From assembly GCF_003473295.1 (NCBI RefSeq), contig NZ_QRMP01000003.1, positions 124,001 through 188,000 of the forward strand: 64,000 bases of DNA, written 5' to 3'. A program made the translations under genes and the position numbers. The notes beneath the pieces were generated by a model. The model was not told the DNA's origin, searched no databases, and saw only the letters and a program-made list of their open reading frames with translations. Within the stretch, counting starts at the first letter, position 1. Each line of letters opens with the position of its first letter. The stretch is from Parabacteroides sp. AM08-6 (GTDB taxonomy: Bacteria; Bacteroidota; Bacteroidia; Bacteroidales; Tannerellaceae). This document shows positions 46,330-55,265 of this stretch, piece by piece.

Positions 46330-46354
46330 CAATTTCAAATTAAACGATGAATAT

Positions 46355-49243
46355 ATGAAAAAGGTAGTAGGTTTATTTTGTATGCTGATACTGCTATGTG
46401 TCACACACACATTGTCCGCACAAGGTCTTAAAGGCTTCAAGTTGAAAAACGGGCTTACAGTGTATGTCTGGGAAGACAGTACCAAACCTGATATATTTGG
46501 TATGGTCGGAGTAAAAGTTGGAGCTGTAAACGACCCGGAAGACTTGACCGGTCTGGCTCACTATCTGGAACACATGATGTTTAAAGGAACACAAACTATC
46601 GGTTCCATGGATTGGGAAAAAGAGAAACCGCTTTATGAGCAAATTATTGCCAAATACGATGAAATGGCCAATGAAACAGACCCTGCAAAGAAAGAGGCGA
46701 TTTCACTTGAAATAAACAAGTTGACTATTGAGTCTTCCCAATATACGGCTCTGAATGAATTTGCGAAATTAACAGATAATATGGGTGGGAAAATGCTCAA
46801 TGCCATGACCGGTTACGATCAAACAATGTATTTTAGTTCATTCCCTCCCTCACAATTATACAAATGGTTGGACTTGAATTCCGAACGTTTCATCAATCCT
46901 GTTTTCCGCGCTTTCCAACCGGAACTGGAAACAGTTTATGAAGAGTTCAATCGAAGCCAAGATATGAGAGGGTCTTTGCAATCCGATTTTATGTTGAAAC
47001 ATATCTTCCCCGGACACCCTTACTCACGTGCCGTACTCGGACTGCAGGAACACCTGAAAAATCCGCGCCTAGGAGGTCTGGTAAAATTCTATAACGACTG
47101 GTATGTACCTGAAAATATGGTGCTTATTCTGGTAGGGAATGTAAAAATGAAGGATGTTGTAGGATTAGTGAACGACCGTTTCGGCCGTTTGGAAGCGAAG
47201 AAAAGTCCGGAGCGGAAAGAATATCCGGAAGTTGACATAAAAGGACGTACGGAATATACAGCTAAAATTTCCGACTTTCCTACATTGGAACTCGCATATA
47301 AAGGAGTAGCTATAGGAGATGCCAATGAACTGGCCCTGGAAGTTTGCGTAAATCTGTTATCAAACCGCAATCGTACCGGATTATTGGATAAATTATCCCT
47401 TTCCGGAGATGTATTGGAAGCAGGAGCCGAATTGATAAACTTCCGGGAACAAGGGCGTATTCTGATATATGGCGTACCCTATTACGATGTTAACCAACGT
47501 CGGTTCGACTCAATGAAAACATTAGAAAAAATGTTGTTGAAGGAAATAGAAAAGATGCAAAATGGAGAAATAGACGACGAACAATTGCAATCCGTGAAAG
47601 CAACTTTGATGCGTGATTTTGACCTATCCTTTGAATCTTCGTACTCGAAAGCACAACAAATTCTATCTGCATTCATTAGCAATCAAGACATTAATAACGT
47701 TCTTAATTACAAAGAGCTGTTGAATGCAATCACTATCGACCAAATTAAAGAGGTTGCCAACAAATATTTCGGAAAGGATTATATTGCCTTAAATTTCCAG
47801 CCCGGTAAAGCTCCTAAAGCAGAGAAACTGGCAAAACCGAAGTTTGAACCGATAAATCCTCCGCGTGATGCCGTTTCGCAATATGCGCAGAATTTCCGTA
47901 AACTCCCGGTTCGCAAACTACCGCCTGTATATGCGGATTTTAACGATGTACAAATTAAATCAGTCAATGAACGTTCCCGTTTGTTCTACACGCAGAACAA
48001 AGAAAATTCAATCTTTACGCTTACATTAAAATACGGTGTGGGTACCCACGAAATGCCTAAACTTCAATACGCAGTCAATCTAATGAATAACGCAGGTATT
48101 ATGGGTGCTTATGAACCGCAAGCCTTAAAACGGGAAATGAGTGCTTTGGGTGCTGTTTGTAATTTTCATGTAGATGATAATTATTTGTATATTACAATGT
48201 CTGGTTATGAAGAAAATCTGGAAGCCTCCTGTAATCTGTTGACTCGTCAGATTCTGATGCCTCAATTGGACGAAAAACAGCTGAACAATATGATAGGCTC
48301 GGCTTATCAGATGCGGGCTATCGAGGATAAAAATTCCAGTTCGTTAGAAGATGCTTTACAGGATTACTTATTATATCAAAACCAATCCGAGTATATTAAT
48401 CGAATGTCCATAGATGATATCATCGCTTTAAATATCAGTAACCTGACCGGAGAATTTAACCGTGCTACGGATTATGAAGCGGAAATTCATTATGTAGGCT
48501 CCATGCCTTTTGATAATGTATACGACATATTAAGCAAAAATCTTCCTTTGAAGGCTCAGGAGAAAGCGACTAATTCTCCGATAGTACAAGAGAGAGTATC
48601 TTATAATGAAAATACAATTTATTTTGTATCGGATAATGACGCAGTTCAAAGCAAGATTATGTTTTATGTAGAAGGAAATCCTTATAAACCGGAAGACGAT
48701 GTCTATTACGATGCTTTCACGAAATATTTCGGAAATGGTTTCGGCGGTTTGGTCATGCAGGAAGTACGTGAATATCGTTCCATGGCTTATACGGCAGATG
48801 CTGCAGAAGTCACGCCTCCTTTGAAAGATAAAAACGCTTATTTTTACGGTTATATAGGAACCCAGGCGGATAAGACTGTTCAAGCTATCGAGTTATTCAT
48901 GAATTTGCTGACTGATATGCCTCAATATCCGGATAGAATTGCAAATATCCAAGATTATTTGCGTGAAGGCATTCAGACTTCCAAACCCGGCTTCCGTTCT
49001 AAAAGTCAGGTATATGAAGCATGGAAACGCTTAGGCTTTACACAGGATCCGGCTGTAACACAGTTGCCGTTAATTCATTCACTCTCGTTCGAGGATGTGC
49101 TAAAATTCTATCAGCAAAACGTGAAAGGCCGTCCTGTTGCAATCGGGATTGTGGGTGACCCTAAACGTGTAGACTTGAATGCGCTGTCCAAATATGGAAA
49201 AGTGATACGACTGAATAAGAATAAGCTATTCTCTTCTAAATAA
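46355..49243 (+). CDS. M16 family zinc metallopeptidase, periplasmic
   Basis: 962 residues from the ATG at 46355 (MKKVVGLFCMLIL), a clear signal peptide ending LSAQ. The N-terminal M16 unit has the inverted zinc motif in GLAHYLEHMMFKGT (HxxEH) and the distal glutamate region ETVYEEFNRSQDM. The C-terminal unit (from about 500) lacks the zinc motif, as is usual for fused pitrilysin-like enzymes. It degrades peptides, probably in the periplasm. It has its own promoter directly behind the Sus terminator, so it is expressed independently of the shufflon. Confidence 0.9.
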   Translation: MKKVVGLFCMLILLCVTHTLSAQGLKGFKLKNGLTVYVWEDSTKPDIFGMVGVKVGAVNDPEDLTGLAHYLEHMMFKGTQTIGSMDWEKEKPLYEQIIAKYDEMANETDPAKKEAISLEINKLTIESSQYTALNEFAKLTDNMGGKMLNAMTGYDQTMYFSSFPPSQLYKWLDLNSERFINPVFRAFQPELETVYEEFNRSQDMRGSLQSDFMLKHIFPGHPYSRAVLGLQEHLKNPRLGGLVKFYNDWYVPENMVLILVGNVKMKDVVGLVNDRFGRLEAKKSPERKEYPEVDIKGRTEYTAKISDFPTLELAYKGVAIGDANELALEVCVNLLSNRNRTGLLDKLSLSGDVLEAGAELINFREQGRILIYGVPYYDVNQRRFDSMKTLEKMLLKEIEKMQNGEIDDEQLQSVKATLMRDFDLSFESSYSKAQQILSAFISNQDINNVLNYKELLNAITIDQIKEVANKYFGKDYIALNFQPGKAPKAEKLAKPKFEPINPPRDAVSQYAQNFRKLPVRKLPPVYADFNDVQIKSVNERSRLFYTQNKENSIFTLTLKYGVGTHEMPKLQYAVNLMNNAGIMGAYEPQALKREMSALGAVCNFHVDDNYLYITMSGYEENLEASCNLLTRQILMPQLDEKQLNNMIGSAYQMRAIEDKNSSSLEDALQDYLLYQNQSEYINRMSIDDIIALNISNLTGEFNRATDYEAEIHYVGSMPFDNVYDILSKNLPLKAQEKATNSPIVQERVSYNENTIYFVSDNDAVQSKIMFYVEGNPYKPEDDVYYDAFTKYFGNGFGGLVMQEVREYRSMAYTADAAEVTPPLKDKNAYFYGYIGTQADKTVQAIELFMNLLTDMPQYPDRIANIQDYLREGIQTSKPGFRSKSQVYEAWKRLGFTQDPAVTQLPLIHSLSFEDVLKFYQQNVKGRPVAIGIVGDPKRVDLNALSKYGKVIRLNKNKLFSSK

Positions 49244-49288
49244 AATATTACAGAAGGTAGAAGAAAACATAGTTTAGTTCCACCTATT

Positions 49289-49344
49289 TCATGCTGATGA
49301 AACTTTTGTTCCAACCTTTGGAAACTTTTGTTTCATCAGCATGA
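49289..49344. terminator. Nested hairpin between convergent genes
   Basis: A perfect 15-bp stem TCATGCTGATGAAAC / GTTTCATCAGCATGA encloses a second dyad (TTCCAA / TTGGAA) and is followed on the plus strand by a run of seven T. It probably terminates the M16 gene. A further small dyad TGTTCC / GGAACA follows at 49351-49370. Confidence 0.75.
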
Positions 49345-49375
49345 TTTTTTTGTTCCTTGCCGTTGGAACAATCGG

Positions 49376-50845
49376 TTAGGTATGTTTTATTAACTCAAAG
49401 CATTTGTCCACGCAAGCAGGAAGTTCATGTGGGTAATGTGTTACATATATTAATGTTTTACCCGGACGGGAACAAAATTTCTCGATGATACCGGCAGCCT
49501 TTTTTTTATTGCTCACATCCAATCCATGTAAAGGTTCATCCAAAATAATCAAATCCGGATCTTTTACAAATGCACGAGCCAAAAGCGCCAAGCGTTGCTC
49601 TCCCGACGAAAGCGACAAAAATGACCGTTCTTTTAAATCGGCTATACCGAAAATGTCCATCCAAGCTAAAGCTACAGCTTGCTGCTCCGGCGAACATTTA
49701 CGATATAATCCAATGGAGTCGAAGAAGCCGGAACCTACAATATTGAGAGTCGGAACATTCTCCATATAGTATAAATGCATTTCCGGAGACACGTAACCGA
49801 TACGTTTCTTTATGTCCCATATACTTTCACCGGAACCGCGTTTTTTATCAAACAGATACAATGTATTAGCATAAGATTGGGGATTATCTGCATAAACCAA
49901 ACTAAGCAGTGTAGATTTTCCCGCCCCATTGGGTCCGAACAAAGCCCATTTTTCACCATTCCGCACCTCCCAGTCCAAATCTTTCAAAATCGTACGCGAA
50001 CCATATTTTATTGAAACATGTTCCATCCGGAAAGTTACCTTATGTTCCGAATGCGCTTTTTCCCCGTCAACAGGAAGCTGAATATCTTTAAATCCCGGTT
50101 CCCCTGTCTCATTTTCAGAAGGGAACAATGATGAAATCAGCTCTTTATCCCGCAAAAATTCCTCAGGAGTCTTAACTTCCAAGCATCTGCGTTCTTTTAC
50201 AGGTAATACATGAGTAACCATTTTCGGAATATCATCCGGATTAGATAACAATAATACCACCTGGACACCTTTCAATTTTGTCATTTGCTGTAGCATATCT
50301 ATTAAAACGCCACGTGACGGTGCATCTAAACCGATAAACGGATTATCTAATATCAAAATACGCGGATGTTTAAGTAAAGTCCTAACAATTAAAAACTTGC
50401 GAAGTTCTCCGCTTGATAAGAAAATTAATCGTTTCGGTAATAACTCCTCTATACCAAAAAGAGCTAACACCTGGTGAAGCTCCTCTTGACCGGCATCCTC
50501 CTTTAATATCTCTTCTACGGTCGGCACATCATCTGTTTCCGTCGAATGCCATCGTTGCTGATAATATGAATTACGGCAGTCTGCCAACGAATAAATATCC
50601 TTAAATGCTATGCTTTTAACCAAATCACTCACTTTTCCCTCACAGCCGAAAGAGACCTCACCTTCCTTAAAAGCGAACTTACGTTGCATAACATCCGCAA
50701 TCAATGTTTTTCCGGCACCGTTCGGACCAATCACAGCCCATTGTTGCCCTTCTTCTATTACCCAATTAAGAGGAGTCGCAAAACGCAGTTCCGGCAAACG
50801 GGTTTCTACATTTTGTATATTGACTATAACCTTTCTATTCTCCAT
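49376..50845 (-). CDS. ModF-like protein with two ABC ATPase domains
   Basis: 489 residues from the ATG at 50845 (MENRKVIVNIQNVETRLPEL). The longer frame to 50917 crosses the -7 element at 50872-50865. Both cassettes are complete: first VIGPNGAGKTLIADVMQ, FLSSGELRKFLIVRTLL, ILILDNPFIGLD; second LFGPNGAGKSTLLSLVY, LSLSSGEQRLALLARAF, LIILDEPLHGLD. There is no membrane domain or permease gene nearby. Similar proteins are annotated ModF/PhrA, a soluble twin ATPase of unclear role. It is separated from argB by a terminator and its own promoter. Confidence 0.85.
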   Translation of the reverse strand: MENRKVIVNIQNVETRLPELRFATPLNWVIEEGQQWAVIGPNGAGKTLIADVMQRKFAFKEGEVSFGCEGKVSDLVKSIAFKDIYSLADCRNSYYQQRWHSTETDDVPTVEEILKEDAGQEELHQVLALFGIEELLPKRLIFLSSGELRKFLIVRTLLKHPRILILDNPFIGLDAPSRGVLIDMLQQMTKLKGVQVVLLLSNPDDIPKMVTHVLPVKERRCLEVKTPEEFLRDKELISSLFPSENETGEPGFKDIQLPVDGEKAHSEHKVTFRMEHVSIKYGSRTILKDLDWEVRNGEKWALFGPNGAGKSTLLSLVYADNPQSYANTLYLFDKKRGSGESIWDIKKRIGYVSPEMHLYYMENVPTLNIVGSGFFDSIGLYRKCSPEQQAVALAWMDIFGIADLKERSFLSLSSGEQRLALLARAFVKDPDLIILDEPLHGLDVSNKKKAAGIIEKFCSRPGKTLIYVTHYPHELPACVDKCFELIKHT

Positions 50846-50864
50846 TATTTTTTCATTAGACGGA

Positions 50865-50872
50865 CAAAGGTA
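50865..50872 (-). promoter_or_regulatory. -7 element of the twin ABC ATPase gene
   Basis: TACCTTTG on the minus strand, exact consensus, 20 bases before the ATG at 50845; it fixes that start. Confidence 0.55.
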
Positions 50873-50879
50873 AACAGAA

Positions 50880-50907
50880 AAGGGAGAACTCTCACAAGCT
50901 CTCCCTT
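50880..50907 (-). terminator. Hairpin between argB and the ABC gene
   Basis: An 8-bp stem AAGGGAGA / TCTCCCTT with a 12-base loop, followed on the minus strand by TTCTGTTT. It lies about 200 bases after the argB stop; the gap between them (50908-51104) is AT-rich with no recognisable gene. Confidence 0.6.
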
Positions 50908-51104
50908 CATTTTGCACAGGTGATACATTTAAAATTATTTCTTCGCAAATTAGTTACAATAACCTGTACTTTATCCCAATATCGTTTTCTAAAACCGAAT
51001 TTCAAATATTTACGCAGCAAATATAATGAAAAATATTACTTATTATCACTATCTAATCAAAATATGTTGCATACTACAACTTTTACAATCATATTGGTTA
51101 CATT

Positions 51105-51872
51105 TTAAAACACGCGGGTACCTTTACCACAATGAATTTCCGATGCTTGTGTAATGATTACCTGTTTAACTCCGGCATCTATTGCCTGAAAAGAATTTTC
51201 CAACTTAGGTATCATCCCCCCCTGTATCACCCCATCTTCTACATAGCGCTTAAAAATAGCCCGATTTATTTCCGGAATGACACTTTCATCATCGTTCTCA
51301 TCTCTCAGAACCCCTTTCTTTTCAAAACAAAACATTAAAGTCACCTCAAAATGTTTAGCCAAAGCTTTTGCAGCTTCACCGGCAATTGTATCAGCATTCG
51401 TGTTCAACATATTGCCCTGCCTGTCATGTGTCAACGGAGCTAACACCGGTACTATTCCCTGATGAATCAGCGAAGCCAGCAAATCAGCATTTACCTCCTT
51501 AACATCTCCCACAAACCCATAATCGACTTCTGCCACAGGACGTTTATCCGAACGCATCAAATTCATATCCGCACCTGTTAGCCCAAGAGCATTTACCCCC
51601 AAAACCTGCAAACCAGCCACTATGTTTTTATTAACAAGGCCTCCGTAGACCATTGTTACAACTTTCAGGGTTTCAGCGTCTGTTATCCTGCGTCCGTTTA
51701 CCATCTTGCTTTCAATACCCAATTGTGCTGCCAGTTTTGTTGCCGAACGTCCTCCCCCATGCACCAACACCTTATAACCTTCAATCTGCGAAAAATCACG
51801 CAACAGAATACGCAGAGTATCTTCTTCTTCGACAATTTTACCGCCAACTTTTATCAGAGTTAATTTCTCCAT
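51105..51872 (-). CDS. argB: Acetylglutamate kinase
   Basis: 255 residues from the ATG at 51872 (MEKLTLIKVGGKIVEEE). A frame opening at 51902 would overlap the -7 element at 51907-51900 and is rejected. It phosphorylates N-acetylglutamate (or N-succinylglutamate, as reported for Bacteroides) in arginine synthesis. The kinase motifs are present: LIKVGGK, VLVHGGGRSATKLA, LTGADMNLM, NTNADTIAGEAAKAL and GGMIPKLENSFQAI. Other arg genes are not in this window. Confidence 0.94.
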   Translation of the reverse strand: MEKLTLIKVGGKIVEEEDTLRILLRDFSQIEGYKVLVHGGGRSATKLAAQLGIESKMVNGRRITDAETLKVVTMVYGGLVNKNIVAGLQVLGVNALGLTGADMNLMRSDKRPVAEVDYGFVGDVKEVNADLLASLIHQGIVPVLAPLTHDRQGNMLNTNADTIAGEAAKALAKHFEVTLMFCFEKKGVLRDENDDESVIPEINRAIFKRYVEDGVIQGGMIPKLENSFQAIDAGVKQVIITQASEIHCGKGTRVF

Positions 51873-51899
51873 CTTACATTTTCTTTTAATTTTTTGCGC

Positions 51900-51907
51900 C
51901 AAAGTTA
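51900..51907 (-). promoter_or_regulatory. -7 element of argB
   Basis: TAACTTTG on the minus strand, exact consensus, back to back with the tRNA promoter on the plus strand. Confidence 0.55.
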
Positions 51908-51928
51908 CTAAAAAAGAAAAGATTTATA

Positions 51929-51936
51929 TACTTTTG
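51929..51936 (+). promoter_or_regulatory. -7 element of tRNA-Gly
   Basis: TACTTTTG, exact TAnnTTTG match, ten bases before the mature tRNA 5' end. Confidence 0.55.
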
Positions 51937-51946
51937 TACCGCTTAC

Positions 51947-52022
51947 GCGGTAGTAGCTCAGTTGGTAGAGCGTCGGCTTCCCAAGCCGAAGGTCACGGGT
52001 TCGAACCCCGCTTACCGCTCCA
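51947..52022 (+). tRNA. tRNA-Gly (anticodon CCC)
   Basis: 76 bases with encoded CCA. The acceptor stem GCGGTAG / TTACCGC has one G-U pair. The anticodon arm is TCGGC-TTCCCAA-GCCGA, giving anticodon CCC, which reads GGG. The T-loop is TTCGAAC, and the discriminator base is T, as expected for glycine tRNAs. The D-arm is GCTCAGTTGGTAGAGC. The T-stem has an A-C mismatch at its outer pair. The GH99-like gene converges on it 28 bases downstream. Confidence 0.95.
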
Positions 52023-52050
52023 TTGCGGTGGAAAAGAAAAAAATAGCCTT

Positions 52051-53229
52051 CTATTTCTCATCAACAAATACGTGTTTGATTGCATTCAAATAACCATATC
52101 CATAAACATCACAAGGCATCAGGTAACTGGTTTCTGTCCATTCATTCCAACTATTTATTGTTATCAATGGTTTCTGTTCCGGATGTTTGTCAACAAAAGT
52201 TTTAGCTTTACGAAGCGCTTTTTCAAAATTTTCCGGTGTATTGTTTCTTACCACAGCACTTTTGCCTGTCCGGGGACTATTATCCCAACCTACACTGATA
52301 TGAGGATAATAAGTAAAATCATAAGAAGAATCGATTCGTGCCCATTCTTTTTCAACAGCATCCATAATTACATTATAATCTTCATTTACATTGGTAAAAT
52401 GGGCAAATTGATAATGCGTAGCACTGGTAAAGCCTAGCTTTTTCACAAATGCGTTCTCCGGATTAGTTGTTTTCCCCGCATCAAATCCGCTATAATTCAT
52501 ATTAATAGCCCACATCGTTATTTGCAGTTCAAGTCCCGGGAAACCGGCTTTTCTTGTTTCTTCTTTAAACCACTTCAATGCTTCAGCCGTTTCTTCTACA
52601 CCACCTAAACCAGCAATCAGTTGCGGTATATCATAAATCATAAATACAGGTTTCCCATCTATCTTATAATATTGAGGATGCTTAAAATATTTCTCGATAT
52701 TCCGTTTACAAATCTTTTCAAACTCCTGACGAGCAACTTTTCCTGTCCAAATAACATTATCCTCTTTCACATCAGCTAATCGAGTATCCCAAACATTTAA
52801 TACATCATGGTTTGCCCACATCAAATAAAATTGCATTTTGTCTACATTATCTGCTTTTAAGAAGCCATTATTCAGTGTTGTCTCCATAAAAGGCCGGCCA
52901 TCAAACCAATACCAATCGAAAATAAAGACATTCACGCCATGCTTCGTTGCTTGCTCTATCTCCATCGACATCACAGCGGGGTCCGCCTCATTTATATATC
53001 CCCATAAAGGTTTACGATTCCAATAATGTCCCGGATTTCTTTTTTGCATCGTCATAACAGTTTCCCACTCTCCTATCCCCATCGGCCAAAATGGACGTAA
53101 ACGCGGATCATCTGAAGCATATGCCGGATAAACAAATGCCGCCACATCATATTTTGCTTTCCTATCCTGCCCGAACAAAATAACTGAGCAACTCAAAAAT
53201 ATCAACAATAAATACACCCGTTTTTTCAT
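52051..53229 (-). CDS. Secreted GH99-like/WbsX-type glycoside-active protein
   Basis: 392 residues from the ATG at 53229 (MKKRVYLLLIFLS); signal peptide to about residue 20. The barrel has the family motifs AAFVYPAYASDDP, GVNVFIFDWYWFDG, KPVFMIYD and the C-terminal ITINSWNEWTE. These are shared by glycoside hydrolase family 99-like and WbsX domains. Related enzymes act on alpha-mannosides or surface polysaccharides; the true substrate is unknown. It stands alone with its own -7 element (53289-53282) and is not next to a SusC/D pair of its own, the nearest being 6 kb away. Confidence 0.82.
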   Translation of the reverse strand: MKKRVYLLLIFLSCSVILFGQDRKAKYDVAAFVYPAYASDDPRLRPFWPMGIGEWETVMTMQKRNPGHYWNRKPLWGYINEADPAVMSMEIEQATKHGVNVFIFDWYWFDGRPFMETTLNNGFLKADNVDKMQFYLMWANHDVLNVWDTRLADVKEDNVIWTGKVARQEFEKICKRNIEKYFKHPQYYKIDGKPVFMIYDIPQLIAGLGGVEETAEALKWFKEETRKAGFPGLELQITMWAINMNYSGFDAGKTTNPENAFVKKLGFTSATHYQFAHFTNVNEDYNVIMDAVEKEWARIDSSYDFTYYPHISVGWDNSPRTGKSAVVRNNTPENFEKALRKAKTFVDKHPEQKPLITINSWNEWTETSYLMPCDVYGYGYLNAIKHVFVDEK

Positions 53230-53281
53230 ATTTTTACTTTTTAAGATTACACACATATCCTGTTTTTATGAAATTAGCTGA

Positions 53282-53289
53282 CAAATATA
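53282..53289 (-). promoter_or_regulatory. -7 element of the GH99-like gene
   Basis: TATATTTG on the minus strand, exact consensus, giving a leader of about 45 bases. No clear -33. Confidence 0.5.
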
Positions 53290-53444
53290 GTTATTCCCGT
53301 AATTTATCACATCATTCTCTACATTTAAGATTTCTCCGAAGCTCTACAACTTTGCTCCATGATTCATTCCGCTATTTTTTTCTCAGTCCAAGTTTTCTTA
53401 TCTCTGAAGTCATAGAACATTTCGGCATTACCAAAAGAAATTCC

Positions 53445-53485
53445 AGTGCCATGCAGATGGCACTACTGTGCCACCGCAGTGGCAC
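53445..53485. repeat. Twin palindromes of the GTGCCAC/GTGGCAC type
   Basis: AGTGCCAT-GCAG-ATGGCACT (53445-53464) is followed by GTGCCAC-CGCA-GTGGCAC (53468-53485), both perfect. They lie between the divergent GH99-like and HdeD-like genes; the rest of that 376-base gap is AT-rich apart from the -7 elements. Confidence 0.7.
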
Positions 53486-53605
53486 TCAGATTAGAAAACA
53501 AAATATGGGAATGAAACTTGAAAAGATACGTTATAATTCGCTATTTGAAAAGAAAATAGTGTACCTTCGTTGTTATATATAAAATAGGGATATTGCAAAA
53601 TATAT

Positions 53606-54130
53606 ATGAATATGAAAAATTTGAATAGTTCAATCTTGCGTTGTGCATTCGCATTAGCACTGGGACTTGTTTTGGTTTTATGGCCTGAAGCGGCTGTGAC
53701 TTATTTGGTTATAACCATAGGTGTATGTTTCATATTACCGGGAGTCTTTTCTCTGTTAAATTATTTCACTCGTGAAAAAGTAGAAGGTGAACCCAATCCG
53801 ATGTTTCCGATAGATGGAGCGGGCAGTATGTTGTTTGGCGCGTGGCTGGTGATTATGCCACAATTTTTTGTTAGCATTCTGATGTATATATTAGGAGCAT
53901 TACTTGTAATTGCCGGAATACAGCAAATCGTTTCGCTGGTTTCTGCGCGCAAATGGGCAATTGTGCCCTACGGGTTCTATGTCATACCGGTCTTGATTCT
54001 GCTGACAGGAATTATGATTTTAGTTTATCCATTCGGTGCTGCGGCCAATACATTTGTAATATTTGGCATTGCCTGCATTATCTATGGTGTATCCGAACTT
54101 ATCAATTGGTATAAATTCAACAAAAAATAA
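53606..54130 (+). CDS. HdeD/DUF308 family membrane protein
   Basis: 174 residues with six hydrophobic segments in pairs, the DUF308 repeat pattern also found in the acid-resistance protein HdeD (LALGLVLVLWPEAAVTYLV, then LLTGIMILVYPFGAAANTFV). Role unknown outside enterobacteria. The start is ATG at 53606; another ATG two codons later is equally possible. A one-mismatch -7 (TACCTTCG, 53562-53569) lies ahead. It converges with the AraC-type gene. Confidence 0.82.
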   Translation: MNMKNLNSSILRCAFALALGLVLVLWPEAAVTYLVITIGVCFILPGVFSLLNYFTREKVEGEPNPMFPIDGAGSMLFGAWLVIMPQFFVSILMYILGALLVIAGIQQIVSLVSARKWAIVPYGFYVIPVLILLTGIMILVYPFGAAANTFVIFGIACIIYGVSELINWYKFNKK

Positions 54131-54138
54131 AAAACAGA

Positions 54139-54170
54139 GGAGTACCGTTTATCAAGATTTGCGGTACTCC
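54139..54170 (-). terminator. Terminator overlapping the end of the AraC-type gene
   Basis: Stem GGAGTACCG / CGGTACTCC (9 bp) with a 14-base loop. On the minus strand it is followed by CTGTTTTTTATTTTTT. One arm lies inside the last codons of the AraC-type gene, so the stop codon is in the hairpin loop. Confidence 0.7.
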
Positions 54171-55057
54171 ATCGGTGAAATGCCCATATGTTTCTTAAAG
54201 AACTTTCCAAAAGTCGACTGGTCTGAGAAATGTAAGATATCAGCAACTTGTTGTACTGTAGCTTGAGGTGCTTTCAAAAGAATTTTAGCTTCCACTATCA
54301 AAGCATCATCTATCCACTTATTAGCAGACTTTCCGGTCAATTCTTTTAATATCAACGATAAATACTGAGGAGTGATGAATAACTTCTCCGCATAGAATGT
54401 TACAACATGCTGTTCCTTGCAATGCTCGAAAAGAAGTTGCAGGAATTGCTCAAACAATTCTTCTTTCCGGGAAAGAGTCGGCTTGACAAGGCGGTCTTTT
54501 TTACTCATAAAAATATTGGCTACTTCCAGCAAGAAGCCGATAAATGCATTTTGTACGACCTCTTTTTGAAAGAAATGAGTCCGTTCCTTCATCTTCTCCC
54601 TGATTACCCGGATACAAGATTCTAATTTAGCTGTCTCTTCCGGTTCCAGTTCCGTACAAGGATTTTTCCGGATTTCCATATAATTGGCGACAGAATGCGT
54701 CCGATTGTTTCCCGGGTTACAGCCATCCAGGAATTCCCGGGATGCAATTATCAACCGACCTTTAAAATCCTTACTTATCCGACTCAATTGAAGCGTATGA
54801 GTCGGCATAATCGTCACAAAGCAATTCGGACCAATCGTATAAGGTATATAATCCAGCCTGAGCTCTGTCGTTCCCTCCAAAGCCAATACCATTAAAAGAA
54901 CATCCAAACGCATAGGAACATAATGTTCCGGTGCATCTGATTCACCTATTTCAGAACTGCCATCGAAATCAACAATCGAGAAAATATCTTGAAAACTATC
55001 ACGAGTAGTTATACTCTTATTCAATTCCGCTAACTCTATTATAGGAAGCTTTTCCAT
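54152..55057 (-). CDS. AraC family transcriptional regulator
   Basis: 301 residues from the ATG at 55057 (MEKLPIIELAELNKS). The longer frame to 55126 starts upstream of the promoter and is rejected. The N-terminal part (about 1-165) is a cupin-like sensing region. The C-terminal double helix-turn-helix (about 200-301) has LFITPQYLSLILKELTG and VQQVADILHFSDQSTFGKFF, ending MGISPMEYRKS. It is divergent from the TetR-efflux gene group, 208 bases apart, and could regulate it or the HdeD-like gene; targets are not shown by sequence. Confidence 0.88.
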   Translation of the reverse strand: MEKLPIIELAELNKSITTRDSFQDIFSIVDFDGSSEIGESDAPEHYVPMRLDVLLMVLALEGTTELRLDYIPYTIGPNCFVTIMPTHTLQLSRISKDFKGRLIIASREFLDGCNPGNNRTHSVANYMEIRKNPCTELEPEETAKLESCIRVIREKMKERTHFFQKEVVQNAFIGFLLEVANIFMSKKDRLVKPTLSRKEELFEQFLQLLFEHCKEQHVVTFYAEKLFITPQYLSLILKELTGKSANKWIDDALIVEAKILLKAPQATVQQVADILHFSDQSTFGKFFKKHMGISPMEYRKS

Positions 55058-55084
55058 ACAAATGTTTTTACATATCGTTTCTTG

Positions 55085-55113
55085 CAAAGATAAACATTGT
55101 TTCGAATAAACAA
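55085..55113 (-). promoter_or_regulatory. Promoter of the AraC-type gene
   Basis: On the minus strand TTG (55113-55111), an 18-base spacer and TATCTTTG (55092-55085), a complete consensus promoter. It fixes the start at 55057. Confidence 0.65.
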
Positions 55114-55265
55114 GCAAAAGTTTCATTTTTTTACCAATTCATAAAAAAGATAAAGCATAAATTAGCAAAAACAGGGAGCAAGATGTTTTCGTTTCCGACT
55201 AATTTCGTAACTAAATAAACCTTTTCGGTTTTCTAAATTAAGCAGACCTTTGCCCCATTCAGTAT

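Noticed and set aside
51934..52437. Open frame of 167 codons running through tRNA-Gly and antisense to the GH99-like gene
   Set aside because: It begins inside the tRNA promoter, reads the tRNA as protein and has no family features.
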